Below, piece after piece: positions 1 through 6,581 of a stretch of 64,000 nt of DNA. The number at the start of each line of letters is the position of its first letter. The first letter of the stretch is position 1. Source of the stretch: JBFMHP01 sp964557295 (GTDB lineage Bacteria; Pseudomonadota; Gammaproteobacteria; RBG-16-57-12); contig CAZKZP010000009.1 in assembly GCA_964557295.1 (NCBI GenBank), positions 1 through 64,000 on the forward strand. Direction: 5' to 3'. The notes beneath the pieces are model-generated. The model was given only the letters and a program-made list of their open reading frames with translations. It did no database searches and had not been told where the DNA came from. The position numbers were made by a program, and so were the translations under genes.

Positions 1-104
1 AGACCCCGCCTCGCGACGACGCCCTTGCCCTTCTCCTTGCCTTCGGCTCTGCTATAACCTGGCCATCGGACTTACACCGACGAAGTAACGCGCCATGCCC
101 GGCG
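1..104. other. Left edge, no gene recognised
   Basis: No open frame with recognisable protein content lies here. By position it should be the beginning of a second integron cassette or decayed cassette DNA, because the attC-like palindrome lies just to the right and the integrase lies further right. Nothing in the bases themselves proves that. Confidence 0.3.
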
Positions 105-166
105 CACACGTTCAAATTGAGGGGCGCGCCGCTTTTGGCGCGTCCCGCTCGAATGCAGAGTTAGAA
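105..166 (-). repeat. attC-like recombination site of an integron cassette
   Basis: A near-perfect inverted repeat (121-130 against 137-146, loop GCTTTT) forms the core. It is flanked by weaker complementary arms. Read on the minus strand it begins with CTAAC (164-160), matching the end of the R'' box of attC sites, followed by a CATTCGAGC L''-like box. The far arm has CAATTTGAACG where an L' box would be, but the expected GTT triplet reads GTG, so the last box is degenerate. The stop codon and last residues of the methyltransferase lie inside this palindrome, as is common for cassettes. A covariance-model search for attC would settle it. Confidence 0.6.
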
Positions 167-990
167 GTCTTTAAGCCAGAATAAACTGCGTACCTATAAT
201 ACTGATACCAGCAATTAACACGTTCGAATCCTGCGTGCTCCAGCAAATTTAGCTGCGTGGATAGAGGAAGTGTTTTATCTGACTTCATTCTTTCCTGTGC
301 CACTAAAATTTCATTGTTGGTGCAGCCTTTGGATATAGCCTGCTCTAACCACGCTTTCTCATATTGAGTTTCGATGTCTCGTGTTCTGCCAAGGATTTGG
401 TCTGCGTTGATGAATACACCGCCGACATTCAGGCATTTGAAGATTTTTCCAAAAACGTTACCCAATTCACGTTCAGTTGAGTGATGAAGAGAAAGTGCGG
501 ACACAACAACGTCAAAATTTCCGTGAATTTCATCGGCAATATAGTCATGGGCAACATAACGAGTATTTTCACTAGACGAAAAACGTTCCTTGGCCTTTGA
601 AAGCATCTCCTCTGAAATGTCAGTAAGCGTTAAATCGGAATTTGGGAAGACATTTTTTATGAGCGCGGAAAATAGGCCAGTTCCAGCCCCCAAATCAAGA
701 ATTCGAAAGTTTTCATGTTTTTGATAGGGAATTTGCTCAATTGCAACTCCATAAAAATCATCGAAGCATGAAATATATTTTCGTCTTGTTGCATCATAGT
801 CTCTGGCAGCAACATCAAAAACACTTGCAATATCCAATTGGTCTCCTTCGGCGACTTCTAACGGTCTATTAGACAGAAATATTAAATATGGTGCTAGACA
901 TAATCCGTCTATTGCATCCATCCCTTTTTTCGATGTACTGTATTGATATACAGTAGTCGTGCAGGAAGGCTCTGATTGTTTCTTGGTCAT
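112..990 (-). CDS. Class I SAM-dependent methyltransferase in an integron cassette
   Basis: Predicted small-molecule methyltransferase with a Rossmann fold. The SAM-binding motif I reads ILDLGAGTGLFSALI. It is followed by an acidic LTLTDISEEML strand and VVSALSLHHS, and a later FINADQ segment, all typical of the methyltransferase 11/25 families. Substrate cannot be inferred. The start is uncertain: ATG at 990 lies in a repeat and has no ribosome site, and ATG at 921 has an AAGGG that is too close. Family homology begins only around FDVAARDYD. The gene is clearly more AT-rich than its surroundings, and its last residues (NSAFERDAPKAARPSI) are encoded by the attC-like palindrome. Both fit acquisition as a mobile cassette. 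It is read towards the window edge, opposite to the integrase, which is the standard cassette orientation. Confidence 0.8.
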   Translation of the reverse strand: MTKKQSEPSCTTTVYQYSTSKKGMDAIDGLCLAPYLIFLSNRPLEVAEGDQLDIASVFDVAARDYDATRRKYISCFDDFYGVAIEQIPYQKHENFRILDLGAGTGLFSALIKNVFPNSDLTLTDISEEMLSKAKERFSSSENTRYVAHDYIADEIHGNFDVVVSALSLHHSTERELGNVFGKIFKCLNVGGVFINADQILGRTRDIETQYEKAWLEQAISKGCTNNEILVAQERMKSDKTLPLSTQLNLLEHAGFERVNCWYQYYRYAVYSGLKTSNSAFERDAPKAARPSI

Positions 991-1084
991 GCCGGAGCGG
1001 TGGCGCGGATCGCGTGGCGGAGGGTGTTGTCCAGCAATCCAGTGCTCTGTGTCTCTGGATCTCCGCTTCGCTCCGTCCGGGATG
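985..1084. repeat. REP-like element between cassette and integrase
   Basis: The element begins GTCATGCCGGAGCGG and ends CCGTCCGGGATGAC, so its ends are imperfect inverted copies. Such GTCAT...ATGAC elements are common intergenic repeats in proteobacteria. It sits where the attI site and integrase promoter would be expected, and the most upstream reasonable start codon of the methyltransferase lies on its edge. No attI site could be defined from sequence alone. Confidence 0.55.
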
Positions 1085-1139
1085 ACGAACTGATCAGAGG
1101 TTCCGAAAATATTTACTGCATCAAGGAGGAAACTACCAA

Positions 1140-2519
1140 ATGGCTGGGGATAAGTCAAAGGAGGATCGGTTTTGGGATCGGTATTTGGAATTCATCCAAA
1201 AACGGGGCGTTAAGGCGAAAAGGCTTCGCTGGTATGTTAAAGACGTGGAGCGGTACATCGCCGCTTTTTCCGATAAAAAACTCGCGACGCATACCCCGGA
1301 CGATGTGTCCGAGTACTTGACGAACTTGGGGCGAAATCCCCGTATCAAGGACTGGCAGTTTTCCCAGGCTGTCTATGCTATACAGAATTTGTTCGACTTT
1401 CTGAATGTGCGGTGGCTTGACCAAGTCGATTGGAATTACTGGAAGAATTTTTCTCAGTCACTTTCACCTCAACACCCTACTCTTGCGAGAGAATCCATTG
1501 TTCCCCAAGCATCGTCGCCTGAAAAAAGGCCCTCGAATGCCCTTGCCCGAGTGCGGCAGCAGCACGCGGATCTTTTGACGGCGCTGATTACGGAAGTTCG
1601 CCGGCGCAATTACTCGATCCGGACCGAACAGGTTTATGCGCAATGGGTTTGCCGGTTCATTCTTTTTGTCGATGACCGCGATCCCACGCAGGTTGGCGCG
1701 CCCGAGGTGGCTGCGTTTCTTCAAGATCTTGCGGTGCGCGGTAACGTGGCCGCGAGCACGCAGAATCAGGCGCTCAATGCCTTGGTGTTTTTGTATGGCG
1801 GGGTGTTGCAGCAGCCGCTGGAGATGCTGGGCGAGTTTGCGCGTGCGAAGCGGCCGCGGCGTTTGCCGGTGGTGTTGACGCGTTCGGAAGTTATGCGGTT
1901 GCTGAACAAGATGGAGGGCTCCAGCCATTTGATGGCGGCGCTGTTGTATGGCACGGGGATGCGTTTGATGGATTGTGTGCGGTTGCGGATTCAGGATGTC
2001 GATTTCGAATACCATCAGATTTTGATCAGGGATGGCAAGGGGCGGAAGGATCGCGTGGTGCCGTTGCCTAAGCGGTTGGTGCCGGCGTTGCGGGATCATA
2101 TGGCGAGGGTTCAGCAGCTGCATGATGAGGATGTGCGGCGGGGGTTGGGGGAGGTGTTTTTACCGTATGCGCTGGCGCGGAAGTATCCCGCTGCGGCGAA
2201 GGAATGGATTTGGCAGTATGTGTTTCCGAGCAGCCGATTGTCGGTCGATCCGCGCAGCGGTAAGACGCGGCGGCATCACATCCATGAAAACGGTTTGCAG
2301 AAGGCGATCAAGCTGGCGGCGGGCGCGGCGGGGCTCACCAAGAAGGTGAATTGTCATTCGCTACGCCACAGTTTTGCGACGCATTTATTGGAGACGGGTT
2401 ACGACATTCGCACGGTGCAGGAGTTGTTGGGCCATGCGGATGTTTCGACGACGATGATCTACACGCATGTGCTCAATCGCGGCGGGCACGGTGTGGTCAG
2501 TCCGCTGGATGGGTTGTGA
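1140..2519 (+). CDS. intI: Integron integrase (IntI) with extra N-terminal core-binding domain
   Basis: Tyrosine recombinase of 459 aa that inserts and excises gene cassettes at attI/attC sites. Catalytic residues are visible: R275 (GTGMRLMD), K in GKGRKDR (about 300-303), H406-x2-R409, H432 and nucleophile Y441. The IntI-specific insertion between the second and third conserved patches is present (about 340-385, with DPRSGKTRRHH), which separates it from XerC/XerD. Typical IntI proteins are about 320-340 aa. Here residues 1-130 form an additional helical SAM-like domain (RWYVKDVERYI...DWQFSQAVYAIQNLF) ahead of the normal core-binding domain (about 135-235). AAGGAGG ends ten bases before the ATG. 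No LexA box was found upstream. Confidence 0.93.
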   Translation: MAGDKSKEDRFWDRYLEFIQKRGVKAKRLRWYVKDVERYIAAFSDKKLATHTPDDVSEYLTNLGRNPRIKDWQFSQAVYAIQNLFDFLNVRWLDQVDWNYWKNFSQSLSPQHPTLARESIVPQASSPEKRPSNALARVRQQHADLLTALITEVRRRNYSIRTEQVYAQWVCRFILFVDDRDPTQVGAPEVAAFLQDLAVRGNVAASTQNQALNALVFLYGGVLQQPLEMLGEFARAKRPRRLPVVLTRSEVMRLLNKMEGSSHLMAALLYGTGMRLMDCVRLRIQDVDFEYHQILIRDGKGRKDRVVPLPKRLVPALRDHMARVQQLHDEDVRRGLGEVFLPYALARKYPAAAKEWIWQYVFPSSRLSVDPRSGKTRRHHIHENGLQKAIKLAAGAAGLTKKVNCHSLRHSFATHLLETGYDIRTVQELLGHADVSTTMIYTHVLNRGGHGVVSPLDGL

Positions 2520-2825
2520 TGCGTTGATGATTTGGTTTGCGTGCCGGTCGGCACGGCGGGTGGGCTACGGCATGCGCCGTGCCTAAACTGCACTGGTTCG
2601 GTGGGCGCGGTGACATCAAGAGCAGCGCGGGGTCGGATCACCCGCAATCCTGGGTTTCACCATCTTTTCATTCCATTCTGGCTGGCTGCCTTGCTTTTAT
2701 CCCCTCACCCCAGCCCTCTCCCGCCTGCGGGAGAGGGAGCATCAGCGCGGCCTCTGGCCGCAGGTTCCTGGGTCGGGAGAGTCAGTGCGTTTGTATTTCA
2801 GTCGGCTGGTGGGTTGCGCCCGGCA
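2520..2825. other. Intergenic stretch with short repeats, no gene
   Basis: Between intI and rsmA there is no credible gene. It contains an imperfect hairpin (GGCACGGCG at 2550-2558 with CGCCGTGCC at 2575-2583), which could end intI transcription although no T-run follows, and one copy of the CCCTCACCC/GGGAGAGGG repeat at 2701-2739. Confidence 0.6.
2701..2739. repeat. CCCTCACCC...GGGAGAGGG repeat, copy 1
   Basis: Short intergenic repeat with a CCCTCTCCCGC/GCGGGAGAGGG inverted core. Related copies occur at 3849-3900, 4948-4999, 5061-5098 and, truncated, at 63637-63658. All lie at gene ends, as expected for REP-type elements. Confidence 0.7.
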
Positions 2826-3614
2826 TCACCGTGAATTACCTGCTGCCGCATTACTGAGCTGGGCGAATTGTTCCAGGCTCAAGGTTTCGGCGCGGGCACT
2901 GGGGTCGATGCCGAGGGCTTGGATTTGTTCCGCGGACAAGATGCCTTTGAGGTTGTTGCGCAGGGTCTTGCGCCGGTGGGCGAAGGCGCTGGTGACGATC
3001 TTTGCAAGCGCTTCGACGCTGGTGATGCGCACGGGTGGTGCGCGGTGCGGGATGAGGCGCACGACGGCGGAGTCGACCTTCGGCGCGGGGGTGAAGGATT
3101 CGGGCGGGACGTCCAGCAATTTTTCCACGGCGCAGTGATATTGCACCATGACGCTCAAGCGTCCGTAGTCTTTGCCGCCGGGCGGGGCGGCGAGGCGGTC
3201 GACCACTTCTTTTTGCAGCATGAAGTGCATGTCTTCGATGACGTCGATCTGATCGATGAAATGAAACAGCAATGGCGTGGAGATGTTGTACGGCAGGTTG
3301 CCGATGATGCGCAGTTTGTGTTGGGTGTTGGCGAGGGTATGCAGATCGAATTCGAGCGCGTCGGCGTTGTGGATGCGCAACTCGCCTTTGCCGGCACAGG
3401 CCTTTTGCAGCAGCGGGATGATGTCGCGGTCGAGTTCGATCACATCGAGCGCGCCGGCTTCCGCGAGCAGTTCCTGTGTGAGCGCGCCGAGGCCGGGGCC
3501 GATCTCGACGAGATGTTGCTCCGGTTTGGGATGGATGCAGTGGATGATGCCGCGGATGATGCGGTCATCCTGCAAGAAGTTTTGGCCGAAGCGTTTGCGC
3601 GCTTTGTGTTCCAT
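2826..3614 (-). CDS. rsmA: 16S rRNA adenine(1518/1519)-N6-dimethyltransferase RsmA (KsgA)
   Basis: Dimethylates the two adjacent adenines in helix 45 of 16S rRNA during late assembly of the 30S subunit, using SAM. The 262 aa length is normal. Motifs: N-terminal FGQNFLQD, motif I VEIGPGLGALT (residues about 36-46), and catalytic motif IV NLPYNIST. The C-terminal helical domain is complete. It is the last gene of the lptD-surA-pdxA-rsmA series, an order conserved in gammaproteobacteria, where apaG and apaH often follow. Here they are absent and the integron follows instead. About 240 bp with two repeats separate it from pdxA, so it may have its own promoter. Confidence 0.97.
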   Translation of the reverse strand: MEHKARKRFGQNFLQDDRIIRGIIHCIHPKPEQHLVEIGPGLGALTQELLAEAGALDVIELDRDIIPLLQKACAGKGELRIHNADALEFDLHTLANTQHKLRIIGNLPYNISTPLLFHFIDQIDVIEDMHFMLQKEVVDRLAAPPGGKDYGRLSVMVQYHCAVEKLLDVPPESFTPAPKVDSAVVRLIPHRAPPVRITSVEALAKIVTSAFAHRRKTLRNNLKGILSAEQIQALGIDPSARAETLSLEQFAQLSNAAAGNSR

Positions 3615-3697
3615 GTTTCGTTCCAGTCATTCAATAAGTCTAAGGGAGGAGAGACGTCCCGAAAATGCGTCACAGATACTTTTTAAAACAGACCTTC

Positions 3698-3793
3698 GTA
3701 GGATGGGTGAAGCGCAGCGCAACCCATCAGAACAAGTTCATTAGGCCGGTGGAGCATAGCTCGATGGGTTGCGCTGCGCTTCACCCATCCTAC
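3698..3793. repeat. Perfect 31-bp inverted repeat between pdxA and rsmA
   Basis: Arms at 3698-3728 and 3763-3793 are exact reverse complements, with a 34-base spacer. Each arm contains a TGGGT...ACCCA and AGCGCAGCGC core, a composition typical of dispersed hairpin repeats (BIME or small MITE-like). It could form a very stable hairpin in the pdxA-rsmA transcript. Confidence 0.85.
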
Positions 3794-3848
3794 AAAACTT
3801 GCCCCAGAGTTGCGCCGATGATGACGAAGCAATATCAACATATGATTT

Positions 3849-3900
3849 CCCTCACCCTAACCCTCTACCCTAAAGGGCATAAATCCCTGAGGGAGAGGGA
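3849..3900. repeat. CCCTCACCC...GGGAGAGGG repeat, copy 2
   Basis: This copy overlaps the 3' end of pdxA. The last residues of PdxA (ISFPLPQGFMPFRVEG) and its stop codon are encoded by the repeat, so its insertion probably replaced the original stop. It resembles copy 3 more than copies 1 and 4, sharing AAAGGGCATAAATCCCTG-like internal sequence. Confidence 0.7.
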
Positions 3901-4915
3901 ACGATATCGGATCTGTTTTGTTGTTGGTTAATAACAACGCGATGCTCAGCGCGTAGCGCAGGCTGCCGAGGTCGGCGCGACCGGTACCGGCGAGTTCGAG
4001 CGCGGTGCCGTGGTCGACCGAGGTGCGCACGAACGGCAGGCCGAGGGTGATGTTCACGGCGTGGCCGAAGCCGCGGTATTTGAGCACGGGCAGTCCTTGG
4101 TCGTGATACATCGCCAGCACCGCATCCGCCGCGTCGAGATATTTTGGGATGAATAAGGTGTCGGCGGGCAGCGGTCCGGTGAGGGTCATGCCTTCGGCGC
4201 GCAGTTTTTCGAGCACGGGTTCGATGATCTCGATTTCTTCGCGCCCGAGATGTCCGCCTTCGCCGGCGTGCGGGTTGAGGCCGCAGACGAGGATGCGCGG
4301 ATGCGCAATGCCGAAACGCGCGCGCAAGTCATGATGCAACACGCGCGTGATGTGTTCGACACGCTGCGGGGTGATCGCAGCGGCGACCTCGCGCAGCGGC
4401 AGATGCGTGGTGACCAGCGCGACGCGCAGGCCTTCGGTGGCGAGCATCATCACCGGCTCTGGCGAGTGCGCGATCGCGGCGAGATATTCGGTGTGGCCGC
4501 TGAAGGCGATGCCGGCGTCGTTGATCACGCCTTTGTGCACGGGGCCGGTGACGAGGGCGTCGGCCTTGCCTTCCAGGCACAGCTCGACGGCGAGATCCAA
4601 GGTGCTCAAGACATACGCGGCGTTGTCCGCATTCAACACGCCGGCCGTGACGGGGGCGGCGAGTGGCAACGGCAGATAGTTGAGCACGCCGGCCGGTTGT
4701 GTGCGCGGTGCGGCGGCGAGATCGGCGAGGTGTAATTGCAGCGTGACGCCGAGTTGTTGCGCACGTGCGCGCAACAGGGTGGGGTCGGCGATGACGATGA
4801 GTTCGGCCGGATGATCGTGTTGCGCGAGCAGCACGCACAGATCCGGGCCGATGCCGGCGGGTTCGCCGGGGGTGATCAGCAGGCGCGCGATGGATTCAGG
4901 ACGTTGTGTGTGCAT
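3857..4915 (-). CDS. pdxA: 4-hydroxythreonine-4-phosphate dehydrogenase PdxA
   Basis: Oxidises 4-phosphohydroxy-L-threonine with NAD(P) in the DXP-dependent pyridoxal-phosphate pathway. Family signatures: ITPGEPAGIGPD near the N-terminus, GPVHKGVIN, the metal-ligand region SGHTEYLA, MYHDQGLPVLKY, and VRTSVDHGTALELAGTG. At 352 aa it is longer than the usual roughly 330, because the last approximately 20 residues come from a dispersed repeat and are probably dispensable. It lies between surA and rsmA in the conserved lptD-surA-pdxA-rsmA order. About 230 bp of repeat-rich DNA separate it from surA, unlike the tight spacing in model bacteria. Confidence 0.96.
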   Translation of the reverse strand: MHTQRPESIARLLITPGEPAGIGPDLCVLLAQHDHPAELIVIADPTLLRARAQQLGVTLQLHLADLAAAPRTQPAGVLNYLPLPLAAPVTAGVLNADNAAYVLSTLDLAVELCLEGKADALVTGPVHKGVINDAGIAFSGHTEYLAAIAHSPEPVMMLATEGLRVALVTTHLPLREVAAAITPQRVEHITRVLHHDLRARFGIAHPRILVCGLNPHAGEGGHLGREEIEIIEPVLEKLRAEGMTLTGPLPADTLFIPKYLDAADAVLAMYHDQGLPVLKYRGFGHAVNITLGLPFVRTSVDHGTALELAGTGRADLGSLRYALSIALLLTNNKTDPISFPLPQGFMPFRVEG

Positions 4916-4947
4916 TGTTCAAATTGAAGGCAGAATCTCGATTATAT

Positions 4948-4999
4948 CCCCGCACCCTAACTCTCCACCCTAAAAAGCATAAATCCCTGTGGGAGGGGA
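4948..4999. repeat. CCCTCACCC...GGGAGAGGG repeat, copy 3 (degenerate)
   Basis: Degenerate copy (CCCCGCACCCTAACTCTCC ... GTGGGAGGGGA) just upstream of pdxA. It is most similar to copy 2, which lies at the other end of the same gene, so pdxA is bracketed by two related repeat copies. Confidence 0.6.
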
Positions 5000-5060
5000 A
5001 TCGCCGCAGAGATGTTTTCTCGCCTGGTGGTTGTCGCGGCGGCCCGATGGGACGTTGGCG

Positions 5061-5098
5061 CCCTCACCCCGGCCCTCTCCCGCCGGCGGGAGAGGGGG
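5061..5098. repeat. CCCTCACCC...GGGAGAGGG repeat, copy 4
   Basis: Well-preserved copy with perfect CTCTCCCGCC/GGCGGGAGAG arms, in the surA-pdxA spacer. A further very degenerate copy (CACCCTAGCC ... GGTGGGAGCGGGG, about 5130-5168) overlaps the 3' end of surA and supplies its last residues, SPLPPKEG. Confidence 0.7.
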
Positions 5099-5144
5099 TA
5101 AAAGCCCGATGCCTTTCATTGCCAGGTTAACGCGCCCTTTCACC

Positions 5145-6470
5145 CTAGCCTTCCTTCGGTGGGAGCGGGGATTTTTCGGAGCGGATTTCGACGAAGGCTT
5201 CATCGCGCAGGCGGCGCAGCCATTGTTGATATTCTTCTTCGATGCGCCGCTCGCGCAGCAGGCCGCGCGCCTTGTCGCGGCGCATCTCTTCGGTGTTGTC
5301 TTGACTGCGGCGGTCGAGCACCTGGACGATGTGCCAGCCGAAGCGTGATTCGAACGGTTTGCTGAATGCGCCCTTGGCCACCTCGTTCATCTTCTCTTCG
5401 AACTCGGGGACCATCGAGTTGGGGCTCACCCAGCCGAGATCACCGCCGTTGATGGCGCTGGCCTTGTCGTCGGAATTGGCGGTGGCCAGCGCCGCGAAGT
5501 CTTCGCCGTTGACGAGCCGCTGATATAGCCGTTCGATGCGCAGCTTGGCTTCGTAGTCCTCGGTGGCGGAGCGCGGTCGCACCAGGATGTGGCGCGCCAG
5601 GGCTTGTTGGATCACGCTGCGTTCTTCCTTCACGCTGCGCTTGTCGATCAATTTGACGATGTGAAATCCACTCGGGCTGCGGATCGGCGGGCTGAGGTCG
5701 CCGATCTTCATGGCAAGGGCCTGTTCGGCGAACAAGGTCGGCAGCTGGCCGAGTTTGCGCCAGCCGAGATCGCCGCCTTCCAGCGCCTTTTGTCCGCTGG
5801 ATTTCTCCATCGCCACGGCGGAGAACTCTGCGCCGCCCTTGATCCGCGCGATGGTATCGCGCGCGTCCTTTTCATACGCGCTGACCTGTGCCGGACTGGA
5901 ACCTTCGGGCACGGCGATCAGGATATGCGCGAGGCGGTATTCGGCATCGGCGTTGCCCTGCGTGGCCTGGGTGGTGAGAAAGTGATCGACTTCCTGCTCG
6001 GTGATGTTGATGCGGTTTTCCACCTCGCGCTGGCGCACGCGCGTGATGGACATGTCGCGGCGCAGATCCTGGCGGAAATCGCCATAGTCATACCCTTCGC
6101 GCTCGAGGGCGCGGCGGAATTCCTCCATGCTGAGATTGTTCTGCCGGGCGATGCCTTCGACGGCGCGATCGAGCGAGGCATCGTCGATCTTGATGCCGGA
6201 CTTCTCCGCCAGCTGGAATTGCAGCTGCGCCAGTATCATGCGTTCGAGCACCTGGGTGCGCAGCTGTTCCTCCGGCGGCGGCCGTTCGGTCTGCGCGCGC
6301 ACCTGCTTTAACACCGAGGCGAATTGCTTGCGGAATTCGGTTTCGGTGATCACCTCGTCGTTGACCACCGCCACGATGCGGTCGGTCCAGGTCACCTCTT
6401 GCGCCGCGGCCCCGGCACTGAGGAGGAGACACAGCGCGGCGAGCATCGGTTGTTTGAATTTCATGTTCAT
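5145..6470 (-). CDS. surA: Periplasmic chaperone and prolyl isomerase SurA
   Basis: Chaperone that escorts outer-membrane proteins, including LptD, to the BAM complex. A cleavable signal peptide (MKFKQPMLAALCLLLSAGAA) precedes the N-terminal chaperone domain (VVNDEVITETEFRKQ). Two parvulin-type isomerase domains follow: the first near residues 170-280 (AEYRLAHILIAVPEG...GGDLGWRKLGQLP) and the second near 285-390 (LARHILVRPRSA...GGDLGWVSPNSMVP). A C-terminal helix closes the fold. Two start codons lie two residues apart (6470 and 6464). The last few residues come from a degenerate dispersed repeat. It is downstream of lptD, its client, with 111 bp between them. Confidence 0.96.
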   Translation of the reverse strand: MNMKFKQPMLAALCLLLSAGAAAQEVTWTDRIVAVVNDEVITETEFRKQFASVLKQVRAQTERPPPEEQLRTQVLERMILAQLQFQLAEKSGIKIDDASLDRAVEGIARQNNLSMEEFRRALEREGYDYGDFRQDLRRDMSITRVRQREVENRINITEQEVDHFLTTQATQGNADAEYRLAHILIAVPEGSSPAQVSAYEKDARDTIARIKGGAEFSAVAMEKSSGQKALEGGDLGWRKLGQLPTLFAEQALAMKIGDLSPPIRSPSGFHIVKLIDKRSVKEERSVIQQALARHILVRPRSATEDYEAKLRIERLYQRLVNGEDFAALATANSDDKASAINGGDLGWVSPNSMVPEFEEKMNEVAKGAFSKPFESRFGWHIVQVLDRRSQDNTEEMRRDKARGLLRERRIEEEYQQWLRRLRDEAFVEIRSEKSPLPPKEG

Positions 6471-6527
6471 GTGTCGTGTTTATCCTGCTGCTTGAATATA
6501 TCTATGGTAGCGCTGAATGATTCCCCT

Positions 6528-6560
6528 GTGGTCATTCCCGCGCAGGCGGGCATGCCGCAT
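6528..6560. repeat. Partial GTCATTCCCGC-type REP fragment
   Basis: The spacer between lptD and surA holds GTCATTCCCGCGCAGGCGGG followed by CATGCCG, a partial copy of the widespread proteobacterial REP family. Only one hairpin arm pair (CCCGC/GCGGG) remains. Another fragment, CCGTCATTCCGACAGGCGCC, is at 55991-56010. Confidence 0.45.
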
Positions 6561-6581
6561 CCATCGGAGGTTCCCTAATCC

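Noticed and set aside
1085..1139. LexA box controlling intI
   Set aside because: No CTG-N10-CAG motif with correct spacing was found in the spacer; only unrelated CTG triplets.
991..1158. N-terminal extension of the methyltransferase to 1158
   Set aside because: This part is a repeat element and includes the integrase start; its protein translation is that of a known repeat type, not of a methyltransferase.
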